Positions 9,301 through 21,019 of a stretch of 30,753 bases of DNA are shown here, piece after piece. The position numbers and the translations under genes are program-made. Numbering within the stretch: position 1 is the stretch's first letter; every line of letters starts with the position of its first letter. The notes under the pieces are model-generated. The model was not told the DNA's origin and made no database searches. It saw nothing but the letters and a program-made list of their open reading frames with translations. Source of the stretch: Spongospora subterranea (lineage: Eukaryota > Endomyxa > Phytomyxea > Plasmodiophorida > Plasmodiophoridae); the NCBI GenBank assembly GCA_900404475.1, contig OUQQ01000340.1, positions 1 through 30,753 on the forward strand, in the 5' to 3' direction.

Positions 9301-12288
9301 AAAAAAATGGATGCTGATCGTGTGAAGCTTCTTTCTTCTCGCGCAGTAGATATCGGCTCCGAACAGGTTGTTGCCCTTCTGTTGGCATTCTTTTTTTNCC
9401 TGTATTGTCGAGTACGTCGGCTGCTAGTATCCGGTTCTTCAACAGTGCTTTAAAATTCAATTATAGTTGGCCATTTCTAAGGGACGCTATTTTGGTTTCT
9501 GTGTCAACCCCAGAAGTTCAATATACCACGAAGGATCCTGCCGTCGGAGTTGCGATTCCTCTGCCAAAGGTGCTTGAATTTAAAAAAAAAATGGATGCTG
9601 ATCGTGTGAAGCTTCTTTCTTCTCGCGCAGTAGATATCGGCTCCGAACAGGTTGTTGCCCTTCTGTTGGCATTCTTTTTTTGAAAATAACGTCTTTTTAA
9701 TTTCAACTTTGCGTTGTTTAGGTCCAAATTGAGGTTCGGCTGTTCACTGGAATGAAAAGGAAGAGTTCCGGTTCTTTGGAGCAAGAATTTTCTGCTCTAA
9801 CAACGTTTGTTCCCGCCCAGGTGCATGAGTTTTGTGTTGTGTGTGTTATGCTGTGTTTGCTAACGTTTTGGACAGCTGTTAGTCGCTGCTCGAATGACAA
9901 TCGATAATCGATTTGTCGATCGCCCGGCGCAGTCCATCCAGCAGGAGTTTCCCCTGCAGTGCACTGTTGTGTTTATTGGTACACCGGTGCACCTATACGG
10001 TTCGATCGGAAAAGTTCTTGGATACTCTGGAGGCGTTAGTATTCCTGCAATAACCAACTTATTTCTGCTCATCGGTTTCTTAGAATGGCTTAAAAATTGA
10101 ACTTGAACAGCATCCAGCCGAGTTAAGTTTTGGGCCCGAAATTTGCCAAAACTTTGAAACAAACGTATCAATGCTAATCTTTATTATCCTTGCAATGACA
10201 CAACATTCACAGGATAGATGGTTTCCCAGCTTCAAGGTAGCTGGTATGCTCCGTTTGAGTCCATCTGCTCTTGGGAAAATCTCGTCAGCACAATTGGCGA
10301 ACCCAGGCAAAGTCAATATAGGTGATATTTATATCAGTTTCCGTCCTTTTCTTGAATGACATGTCCTCATCTAAGGTCTCAATCTGAAATTCGTTCAAAG
10401 GCAGTTGATGGTTCCTGGATATACTCGCGTTGTTATGAGTCCTGCAAGGACCAGCGTTTGGGAATATTCACTGACCGCAGTCCGACTTATAGAATCATAT
10501 CTAGAGCATTTTCCCGAAATTGCTGATATACTCGAGGCATCATCGGAAAGAATCGTAGATGCTCACAACTTTGTTCCTGACGCTAAAGTAATCAATGCTA
10601 AGACTTATCATTGACAAATTTTTGAGTTTTCGTTTTCTAGGAATATCTCTCACGAGTTTCCTTGTACCTGAAGTCGCTGTCCTGTGCCCATTTGCCGATG
10701 GTCCCGCCCACCAGTCGTATGATCTCACCTGACACGATTGTCGAAATTGAGAGGGTTCAAAATCAAGTAGTCGCCGCCAAGCGTCCCCCAGTTTTGATGA
10801 GATATGAAACCATTTCTAAGAAATTTCTATACAAACACGCGCAGCGTGTCCAATGGTCGCCTAATGACCTCAGCCATTTCCATCTTGGAAATCGAGTGAT
10901 GTTTCTTGGTGGCTATCATGGTGTCCCTTTTGGAATGAAGGGAAACATTGTCGGTATTCATGAAGGTTTTTTTTTGTTTCTGCATTGTTCCCATTCTATT
11001 ATATTTATTTCGTTTCAAACAATCTTCAGGTGAAGTCGAGGTCGTGTTTGACGAGTGTATATTGAGCGGCAGCGATCTGCACGGCAGATGCAGTGCATCA
11101 CGGGGGCTACGGCTTCCATCGAAATGTCTCCTCAACATTGATCAGCCATCTGTCTCTCAAACTAACGACGTTTCTGTATCCCACGCTGCGACAAAACCGA
11201 CGGTGCTGAAAGTGCATGCTCAGCGCGTTTCAGAAGCTAGTCATTCCGTTGTTCAGACAAAGGCGAGGGCTGATAGCAAGTCTTATCGCCCCAAAGCTGT
11301 CCAACCTCCAACCCCTTACCGACCGCCACTAATAGCCACAACTGCGACGCCATCTCTATACGTCCATGACAACCTTAACTTGACTCCTCGCACATGGCAA
11401 TCTGTACCGCAATCTCAGTCGTCGCCAGTCGAAAACGTCGCTATCCAACCACAGGCACCGGTTTTTTCTGCAAGGTCTTCTCGCACGCCGAAATTTCGTC
11501 AATCTCCGGTTACAACCTCTACCGTCGAACAGTCTCCCCCTTTCAAAAATGCCACCGCTGCGTCTGCAAACTCTGTGAGCAGGCCAGCGACCGTCCAGCA
11601 GCCAGCACTCCAATCAATGCCAAGGTCGCAATTATCGTGTCCAGATAGCATCTCTATCGCACCGCAGGCTATTATTGCTTCTAATAATGGTAATCATGTA
11701 TCGGGACGTCAATTTATTCCACCCAGGAAAGACTCTGTACTCCTAACGCCTTGTTATGTACTCGAGCAATCTTTCGAAACGGCTGTGGACACTCCTGGGA
11801 AAGATAAAGTTTATTCTAACATCTGGGAAAGCCTACAAGAGCAAGCTGACTCGCGCAAAGCCGCTTGCAATGCGGCACCAATTCCGAATCAGGCGATGAG
11901 GAGATCCGCACCGCCTCCATTTCCCAATCGCAGGGTTTCACGGTTTCCGCAAAGTGCCAGGCGTGGTGCTGATCTGTTGATGGAGCAATCAGTGAGGGAT
12001 GCCGGATCACGGTCACATCATCATGGTATTCGCATGCTTGATGTTCTTATGCTTGTTATTAATATTTCTGCAGCGTCGAGATCTCAATTGGCCCAAAATT
12101 TAAATTATTCTCATTCTCAGCGCTTGTCTGCTCCAATCCGTGTGCAGGGTAATCCACATGCCCATGCGTCCGATCATAGAACAAGCGTTTCTCAGCATCA
12201 AAATCATCAGCTCGACTCTGAGTCTGCGGTTTCGACATACCGGCCGTTCAGGAGCTACCAATGTTCCAGTGCATTGCCGCAAAAATAA
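6354..12288 (+). CDS. XRN1: 5'-3' exoribonuclease 1 (XRN1/Pacman)
   Basis: Processive cytoplasmic exonuclease that degrades decapped 5'-monophosphate mRNA. 24 exons: 6354-6441, 6492-6578, 6625-6782, 6844-6939, 6989-7078, 7128-7312, 7365-7452, 7504-7684, 7730-7947, 7996-8116, 8167-8452, 8499-8636, 8687-8755, 8806-8950, 9005-9126, 9467-9650, 9722-9820, 9876-10034, 10084-10164, 10213-10321, 10376-10587, 10641-10965, 11030-12025, 12074-12288. The product is about 1,483 residues. [15 protein letters not shown] opens the protein. [16 protein letters not shown] (5'-phosphate binding, residues 93-108), [18 protein letters not shown] and GNDFIP carry the metal-binding acidic residues. CR2 ends near [11 protein letters not shown]. 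An SH3-like module lies around residues 1050-1110. The tail is rich in Gln, Ser and Pro but keeps NIWESLQ (residues 1344-1350), resembling a tail motif in human XRN1. Exon 16 is duplicated by the assembly (see the repeat entries). Confidence 0.95.
9114..9397 (+). repeat. First copy of a 284-base duplication inside XRN1 (probable assembly artefact)
   Basis: These bases recur at 9399-9681, directly after a single N at 9398. The copy ends exactly at the N in a run of seven T. It contains the end of XRN1 exon 15, one intron and exon 16. Its poly-A tract has 11 A against 10 in the second copy, which breaks the XRN1 frame (stop at 9315-9317). This pattern fits two contig ends that overlap but were joined with an N instead of being merged. 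Confidence 0.9.
9398..9398. other. Single-N contig join
   Basis: One ambiguous base placed exactly between two near-identical direct copies. It most likely marks a scaffold join rather than a base-call ambiguity. Confidence 0.85.
9399..9681 (+). repeat. Second copy of the XRN1 duplication, in frame
   Basis: This copy is 283 bases, one A shorter than the first. Its ten-A tract keeps exon 16 open ([11 protein letters not shown]), and it continues into unique XRN1 sequence on the right. It is the copy used in the gene model. If the duplication is collapsed, the intron before exon 16 becomes 55 bases, like its neighbours. Confidence 0.9.
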
Positions 12289-12443
12289 GGTTTATTTAAG
12301 CATGGGATCACGAAAGTCACCTTGTGAAGAATCCTGCGGCACGTTATTCTTCATTCACAGTTTGGCAATCGATCTCATGTAAAAAACGTCGAATAATGGC
12401 GGTCATAAACAAGTGTATTTTACAGACAGCAAAACCGTGTACA

Positions 12444-12449
12444 TTTATT
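12444..12449 (-). promoter_or_regulatory. AATAAA polyadenylation signal overlapping the glutaredoxin 3 stop codon
   Basis: The hexamer AATAAA reads on the minus strand from 12449 to 12444. The TAA stop at 12447-12445 lies inside it. If used, the 3' UTR would be only about 10-30 bases long. Confidence 0.5.
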
Positions 12450-13479
12450 GTGTGGACAGAGCGTCTTCGAGCTCGCCAGCTTCTAATAGTTCATTGACGA
12501 TATCAAGCCCACCGAGCAACTGCCCACGAACGTAGAGCTGAGGATACGTTGGCCACTGCGATAACTTCTTGAGCCCTTCTCGGACATCGTTGTCTTCAAA
12601 AATATTGAAATATCCGAATTCAACACGTTGTTCCCGTAAAATATGCACGATTTTGTTGCTAAAACCGCACTGTGGTTGCGTTGGTGTTCCTTTCATAAAC
12701 AACATGATTGGAGATGATGAAATTAGTGCCTTCAGCCGCTCATCCAAAGATTGTTCAGGGGCAGCGACGCATTGCTTCAGCAAAGCATCAAGTTTTCCGG
12801 CTTTATCCATGTCTTTGATAGCATCAAGTCCTCCGACAAGCTAAAGTAATATTCAGCATTGACCTTATGTTGCCAAAAATTTCTGACAAACCTGCCCGGC
12901 AACCCATACTTGAGGATAGGTCTGCAACTCGGAAAATAAACCATTTAGCTCCTGGCGCACCTCCTCGTTAGTCAAAATATTAAAATGCCCAAACCGGCAG
13001 GACTTGTTCCTCAGAAATGCGACAATTTCGCGGCTGAGGGCACATTGCGGTGCATCAGGAGTGCCATTCATAAACACCATAACCGGGCGAGCGTTGATCA
13101 AATTTCTAACCTGTTCTTGAATGGTTACATCTTCTGCTTTTTTTGTGGACACCGGGGGGGCCATTCTTGACAATTCTGATACGGCTTTCATTGCTTTTGG
13201 GACATCGACTCCTTCAATTGTGTCGATAACACACTCACCGTGCAAAATAACGGTAGTTGGTACCGATTTAATTCCGAATTTTTCCGATAACTCGGGGGCA
13301 TTACAGGCGTCAACAGTGACGACGCTCACATCGGTAAAATCAGCAGCCAGCTGTTCAAACAGCGATAGCATCTGCTTGCAGGGCTCATGCCAGGAAGCGA
13401 AAAAAAGCAAGGCAACTTTTCCATTGCGTCGCGCGACCTGGGTCAACTCCTCGGGATGCGAAATGGCCATTGCCGTCAT
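12445..13479 (-). CDS. Glutaredoxin 3 / PICOT (Trx-Grx-Grx monothiol glutaredoxin)
   Basis: Cytosolic monothiol glutaredoxin that binds glutathione-ligated [2Fe-2S] clusters and works in iron delivery and Fe-S protein maturation. Exons are 13479-12892 and 12840-12445; the intron is 51 bases. The product is about 327 residues (human about 335). Domain 1 is thioredoxin-like (about residues 1-105), with WHEPC at 30-34 where a classical thioredoxin has WCGPC; the first Cys is His. Domain 2 (about 115-205) has PQCALS around Cys146 and LQTYPQ instead of WPTYPQ. Domain 3 (about 228-325) has the canonical PQCGFS around Cys254, then WPTYPQLYV and [12 protein letters not shown] 13479 starts just ahead of the thioredoxin domain; the frame stays open further upstream without homology. 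It is convergent with XRN1, with about 150 bases between the stop codons. Confidence 0.95.
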
Positions 13480-14204
13480 GATCGTACAAGAACAATGGCA
13501 ATGGACAGTAGAAGTCGGGAGTTGGGACTGCAAATCGCGGAAAATGCGCCAGTGACTCCAGGAAGTCAAACGTACAAAACTGCGCAACAGGCACCATGGC
13601 CATCGTTCATACTGTAAACGGAAAAATCGCATCGACAATGAACTCAAGTTCATAATTTTTTAGGCGATCCTCAGTGTCGCTGCGTTCTTCCTTCCGCGAA
13701 AATTTAAAATTGCAACCGCAAAGCCGCGTGGCTACTGCAAGGACTCGTTGCTAATTGATGATTCAAAAGTGACCAAAATTATCCTAAATTTCGTCTTGTA
13801 CACCATGATGAATTTCAATCTGGGTAGTAGAGCGGTTTGAGATTTATCGGAGTTTGATTAACGCTAAACGAGATGATTGACGAGATCGCACAGGTTGTCT
13901 TGCGAGCCTGTGCCGCTTTTAAGACTCAATGCATCTGCTAGTCTAGGAATCTCAATGAGGGTGTATTCGCCAGTTGGCCGTTCGTCTTAGAAATTGGAAG
14001 ACCCAATTGATTTTCAGCTTCTTTTCAGCAACAGACTGAACATTCATTTTGCAAAACAAGTTTATATACCTATGTAAAAACCTCTGCCGTGATTCAGATT
14101 TTCAACGAATTCCAGATAGGTTATGACACAAGATGGCGCTGCGTCGCCAGATTCCCCGGCGAACTGTTGAAGCTTCGAAAGTTGTATCAAGTGCAATTTA
14201 CGAT
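13480..14204. other. Region upstream of glutaredoxin 3, no gene recognised
   Basis: About 725 bases. The glutaredoxin frame remains open leftward from its ATG to about 13653, but that part has no family similarity and is best read as 5' UTR or promoter. The rest shows no protein-like frame. Confidence 0.45.
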
Positions 14205-15261
14205 TACCAGGAAACTCTCCAATTGAAAATTTTGGAACTGCACAAACGCCAAAACAAGCTAAAGTGGACTTGAATGATGATATTGAGCGGGATATTATGT
14301 GAAAATCTAAAAGTGGCCAGCGTGTGCCCACCAACATTATTTTGATGTCGGCCGAAACTCTAACGCATCCGCAGGCCGCTTCGGACCTGCTTCGGTTCGT
14401 GACCGAGTCGCGTGGATCATATCAATGGCCAGCTGTGATTGCCAAGGAATCGCAGTCGAAGGCATGGATCTGCACCACTGAACCTTTCCAGACCACCGAC
14501 GTTCGTGAAGGTTTGGATCGCCATATGATCTTTACACATCTCGGTGCCGAAGATGTCAACGCGCGTTTCTCAACGTCGTCGGCGAGAATGTCGGAGAAGC
14601 TGGCTCACAAGGAAAAAAACCCGACGTCGCTGTCGGTGACAAAACGGGCGAAATGGAACGCGGATCGCGTGCATTGCAGTCGATCGTCCGGCCATTTCTG
14701 CAGTCAATCCAAGGCGAGTTATGGACCCATAGGACAAGATGCCTTACAGGAACAAATCAAGATCAATCGAGCTGCGCGACAACATGTTGCTCCATCTCTA
14801 CAATTCTTCTGAACCACTCCTGGCTTTCTGTCTCAACGACACAATGTTTGCCATCATTGATAAAACTCAAATCACAACAAAACGTGCTTTGACCACTGTT
14901 CTACCGCTTGAATAGATATCTCGGAAGAGCATCAATTATCGAAAACAACACGGTACAACGCCAGGTCAATGTCACCGGCGTGTGAGTGTAAGGTGCGGAC
15001 GCTGTGGACGGTCAACGGTGCCATCAACAGTGGGGCAATAATTTGGTGCGAACCTATGTAGCCGATATTTTGCGCAGCTCCGGCAGTCTCCAGATATTGC
15101 GGAAAAAATATAGTGCGAGGTGTATTGAAAATCTGGGACGCCATGGAAATTTGAAATACAGCGTGTGCACACCTTCACCTTTCACAGTAATCTTCTCACG
15201 TGTCGATAAGGGTGGCGGCCTGGCGAAAATCGCAGCGAAAATACCCTTCTCCGTTAGATAA
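14205..15261 (+). pseudogene. Unidentified coding-like region with broken frames
   Basis: Protein-like sequence runs along the plus strand but changes frame several times. A first frame runs from about 14205 to 14570 (for example KVDLNDDIERDIM, a TGA at 14300-14302, then QRVPTNIILMSAETL and TTEPFQTTDVREGLDRH). A second frame reads about 14573-14730 (FLNVVGENVGEAGSQGKKPD, ALQSIVRPFLQSIQGE). A third reads 14739-14912 (SIELRDNMLLHLYNSSEPL, FAIIDKTQITTKRAL). The second frame returns at about 14917-14985 (IIENNTVQRQVNVTG), and after a possible 51-base intron continues from 15031 to 15261. The changes look like single-base losses or gains, not introns. I do not recognise the family. It may be a decayed gene, or a live gene with sequencing errors. 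Confidence 0.5.
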
Positions 15262-15681
15262 ACGTTTGCGGGATTCGCGGCTGCCTGCAGGCGATCCCCA
15301 GTTTTTCTCGGTTTCTCTAGATAGATGGCAAACATCCACCAACAGACCCTGTACTCATGGCTACAAGCTGCAGGTGATAAATAACGTCATTTTTGATTGG
15401 CTGTATTTATCTATCAATTCACCTTCTGTGATCCTAATTTTTCTCGCAATCATTTATGTAGAGTGTGTCAGTATCGGCACTAGAAGACTGGAATTTCTAC
15501 TCCTTGAGACCAGCATACTTTCAACTACAGCTCTTTTTGTGATTATCCTTAACATTTTCTATTCCCTCCACTTTTTCCAATCCTCTACTGAACTTGTGAC
15601 AACAAGCAAACGTTAGCGTTTTTTTTTATTTTTCTCAACCGTTCTCCACGATCACTTAAACTACATGAATGTTCTATTTTT
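15262..15681. other. AT-rich spacer upstream of the kinesin gene
   Basis: No protein-like frame. The stretch is T-rich and has no obvious repeat. It presumably carries the kinesin promoter and 5' UTR. Confidence 0.45.
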
Positions 15682-17999
<2,318 letters not shown>

Positions 18000-18107
18000 C
18001 CAGTTTCTGACTCTATAGTTTCTCTCAATTTATAAATGTCACGTTCAAAAGCATCGCTGCTTTAATGTTATGATATTGTTATTACTATTATATAATACCT
18101 CGAAGTC

Positions 18108-18668
18108 TCATTCGCTTTTCTGAGGCCGAGACAAACCCAGCTGAAGGAGCAAATGTTGTACGCCTTTGAGCAGAGCTAAAACCCCCAGAATAACGAGCAG
18201 AAACCACGCGAGGGCCAGGAGAAACGCGACGGCAACCAGGCCAAGAAAGAAGGCGATGGTGGCGATCCAGAAGACCGTGGCCAGGGCGACGCCAGAAACA
18301 ACGAGGCACGCGATGAGCAGGAATGGCCACGAGACAAACAGGCCCAGTGTTATGGACGCCGTCGTACCTGGATTACGCTTGGCTTTGGCCACTTGGCGAT
18401 GAACCACTTTCATGAACGAGCCAACGATCTGGTTGGTCATTGACATTTTTGCGGGTACGTCGATGTCATTGTCATTGGACAACTGTTGAAATAGATCATC
18501 GTCGGCGGTCATTTTCATGGTGATCTCGCTATCGGATGATCGCTCTGTGTCGTAATCGCATTCCTCATCCGGCAGTGTCTTGATCGAATGCGGGGCGCTG
18601 CCGAATTCACGGTTGACGGATTCACCGCCGGACATTGTCAATGCGGGCTCACTCTCCACGACAGTCAT
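18108..18668 (-). CDS. Small multi-pass membrane protein (possibly promethin/LDAF1-like)
   Basis: Single-exon frame of about 186 residues from the ATG at 18668. Residues 1-95 are polar and acidic (DEECDYDTERSSDSE). A short basic linker (HRQVAKAKRNPG) precedes about 65 nearly uninterrupted hydrophobic residues (ITLGLFVSWPFLLIACLVVS and onward), enough for two hairpins or four membrane spans. The tail is short and polar (RPQKSE). This layout resembles lipid-droplet assembly factor 1/promethin and oleosin-like hairpin proteins, but I see no diagnostic motif, so the function is unassigned. The frame stays open upstream to at least 18734 without another ATG, so an upstream exon is possible. The gene is convergent with the kinesin, with 108 bases between the stop codons. 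Confidence 0.68.
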   Translation of the reverse strand: MTVVESEPALTMSGGESVNREFGSAPHSIKTLPDEECDYDTERSSDSEITMKMTADDDLFQQLSNDNDIDVPAKMSMTNQIVGSFMKVVHRQVAKAKRNPGTTASITLGLFVSWPFLLIACLVVSGVALATVFWIATIAFFLGLVAVAFLLALAWFLLVILGVLALLKGVQHLLLQLGLSRPQKSE

Positions 18669-18756
18669 GATAAAATCGGACTCCGATTGCGATACGAACG
18701 TCGGTTGTACTTGGTCGATTGGCCGATCCGTCAAAACAGAGATTGAAAGATGTGTC

Positions 18757-18770
18757 GAGAGAGAGAGAGA
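18757..18770. repeat. (GA)7 microsatellite
   Basis: Fourteen bases of perfect GA repeat just upstream of the membrane-protein gene. Read on the minus strand it is a CT tract in the likely promoter or 5' UTR. Confidence 0.8.
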
Positions 18771-18882
18771 ATGGACAGTGGCTTGACCCTTTAAAATCCT
18801 AATAACCCCCTACCGTTACCGTATAATATTCTGGCGGGGACCGCTATCTTCATATACACACTATATTTGCGCCACCGCCTTT

Positions 18883-19260
18883 TTATGTTTCAATTCCGGC
18901 CGGCCCCCCAGTCAATCCGCCATGTACACAGTGTAGCGCCGCATGGCATTTCAACGGTACGGTGATTCCGTGGGTCGCCACAAGGTGATCATCTGTGGCC
19001 AGAATACCCAGATTCACTTGGTCGACACTGACGGTCTGAACAGAGGCATCATAAAATCTCGACGATATCCATTGATGCTCAAACCTCTCGACTGACGATT
19101 TTTTTTCGTGTTCACAAGTGTCAGTGTCGTCTGTCGGATCTCTGAATTTTCCGCTGGCTGTGTAGCTCTGTAGATAAACAAACATCGGCTGTCGACCTGA
19201 GCTCAGATTATGTGTCTCGAGGTCTGCTATATAGTGAAGATCTGAACCCGTCTCCATCAT
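18883..19260 (-). CDS. Hypothetical ORF, weak
   Basis: An open frame that extends to 19338 with a GTG start; the first ATG pair is at 19260-19255, giving about 125 residues. Composition is protein-like (SSRFYDASVQTVSVDQVNLG, FVYLQSYTASGKFRDP) but matches no family I recognise. There is no signal peptide, membrane segment or repeat. It could be a real taxon-restricted gene, an exon of one, or chance. Confidence 0.28.
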   Translation of the reverse strand: MMETGSDLHYIADLETHNLSSGRQPMFVYLQSYTASGKFRDPTDDTDTCEHEKKSSVERFEHQWISSRFYDASVQTVSVDQVNLGILATDDHLVATHGITVPLKCHAALHCVHGGLTGGPAGIET

Positions 19261-19338
19261 TTTTTTGGTTAGTCCCTGCTGCCGACGTTGGTGGACTCCA
19301 GTGCTGAAAGGCTTTTGATATCTGCACCCCAACCGCAC

Positions 19339-19989
19339 CCCAATTGTGTTAGAACAGGATATAAGGGCGTCTGTAGCGATTCTCTTATCGAGTATTGATT
19401 AGCAAAACTAGTGTTTTTGTTGCTGGTTAAGATAAGGTTGCAAATCCATATTTGTATGGCGAGAAGTCGAGCGCACAGGCTCGGTGATGTCTCTTTTCAA
19501 CTCGGTGATCCTACTGACGCTTCGAACCAAAATCTATAGTTTTTTCCTCCGAGGGCTGATGTGCGAGCAGTCATCAATCACTGTAAAGTTAACTCCTATG
19601 TGGGTGGGCAAAGACAGAATCAGTGGCTAGGTCAAGGTACTTCCCGTCGACATTCTCATTGAGTATTTGGAACTCAGTTCAAATTGCCAGATACAGCATA
19701 GGATGCTACGACTCGTAAACACAGTATTAATAAAGTCAGTAATTACTTCCTCTTTTTGGTAATCACCCGTTCTGATCATCAGCCCGTTCCCCCGTGTCGT
19801 TTCCGTCTGCGTCAGGCAACAATTTCCAGTCCCCGGTTCCCCCCGTGACAGAGTAATTCAATCACAACATGATTCCGACGAGTGCTCTCATTGATCATGC
19901 TGAAACATTCCCTCGGTGAGGGAGTCTGACCATATCCCCGACACTGTGCAGTTGGAAAACAGGATTGCAGATCTGCTAACACAATTGAT
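19339..19989. other. Region left of the Gag remnant, nothing recognised
   Basis: About 650 bases with no protein-like frame. It could include decayed 5' parts of the retroelement, but I could not find an LTR pair, a primer-binding site or terminal TG/CA ends. Confidence 0.4.
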
Positions 19990-20967
19990 AACTTGCTCTA
20001 ACTTCGAGAACCGGTACCGATTCTCAAAGAACCTCGAGTTTTACTGCCAAACCCATTCGACGGCTCTGCGAAAGCTGTTCGTGGCTTTGTCAATCAGGTT
20101 CGTCTGATTATTCTTCATGGCCCGCGGTCCTACCCGACCGACGTCTCTCACGTCACGCTGGTAGGCGGTCTGCTCATTGGCGCCGCGTTAGATTGGTGGA
20201 ACCCTCTATCCGAGCGGAACGACCCTGTTTTACACAGTTTCGGCCTGTTTATTACTCTTTTGAAGTCACGGTTCGATGACACCACCCGAGTGGTCTCCGC
20301 CGAGACCAGCTCAGGTATGTCAGACAAGGCACCAGATCAGTTGCAGAATACGCATCAGAGGTTCAACTGCTGTTGGCTGATTCCGGTTGGAACGATGCTG
20401 CTGGTCCGCATGCTTTCCGGTGCGGTTTAAATAACAGCATCCAAGGTATGTTGATTATTTACCATGCCCGCATGTAAAACCCTGGAAGAAGTGATGGCGC
20501 AAGCAAATGTCATCGAAGCGCATACGCCAGCGTCGTTTCTGCATGTTGTCTTGCCCCACTTTCCACTACCTGCTGCGAACGGCCGACTACCCAATTTTCG
20601 TTCTCTTCCACAGTTTCCCGCTCCTGCTTTTAATCATCGCAGGGGACTACCAGCTCGCTTCACCTCCACCAACACTGGTGTGGCTCCCATGGTACTTGAT
20701 GAGGTGTCGGCATCAGATAAAAATCCTTCTGAGGAACCCGATTCGGTAAACCAGCCCCGAGGAAAACTGAATCCGATGGAGAGAGATCGAAGATTGAGAC
20801 AACGACTTTGCCTCAACTGCGGTGACGAAAGCCACGTCATCGCCAACTGTAAACTGAGAATCCTCTCATTACGTTCTCATCTGTCATTGTTTCGTAAAGC
20901 GCGAGTGAGTTCAAAGCAATTCATTGTCGAACCAGCAATGATTGTTCAATGTGCCATCGATGTATGA
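19990..20967 (+). mobile_element. Decayed Ty3/gypsy-type retrotransposon Gag fragment
   Basis: Gag of LTR retrotransposons forms the particle that packages the element RNA. Signs of the family: an N-terminal landmark reading LLPNPFDGS at about 20038-20064; a capsid-like stretch with LDWWNPLSERNDPVL and LKSRFDD (to about 20306); then RQGTRSVAEYASEVQLLLAD, in a second frame (about 20307-20474). A CCHC zinc knuckle of the form C-x2-C-x4-H-x4-C lies at 20809-20850, in a third open segment (20464-20967). The frame changes twice: an apparent one-base loss near 20306, then an apparent one-base gain near 20472. No protease, reverse transcriptase, integrase or LTR is visible, and the next gene begins about 50 bases on. 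It is a truncated, inactive remnant. Confidence 0.82.
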
Positions 20968-21019
20968 TGGCCAATACTCAGGGAGTTATATATGAATTAA
21001 ATACAGATACCAAACGCCA

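Noticed and set aside
10948..11029. A hydrophobic N-terminal segment (resembling a signal anchor) in front of the long XRN1 tail exon
   Set aside because: It is translated intron. The acceptor at 11029 joins phase-correctly to exon 22, and the SH3-like domain continues across that join.
12026..12073. A short hydrophobic insertion in the XRN1 tail that could be read as a membrane segment
   Set aside because: The 48 bases have a GT start, a T-rich CTGCAG end and the standard intron length, so they are better explained as an in-frame intron.
12893..13653. Extension of glutaredoxin 3 upstream of 13479 as a possible targeting peptide
   Set aside because: The extra residues have no family similarity, and GLRX3 is a cytosolic protein that begins close to its thioredoxin domain.
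15200..15616. A 138-codon plus-strand open frame with hydrophobic content
   Set aside because: It is T-rich with no family resemblance and no good start. It overlaps the end of the damaged coding region in another frame.
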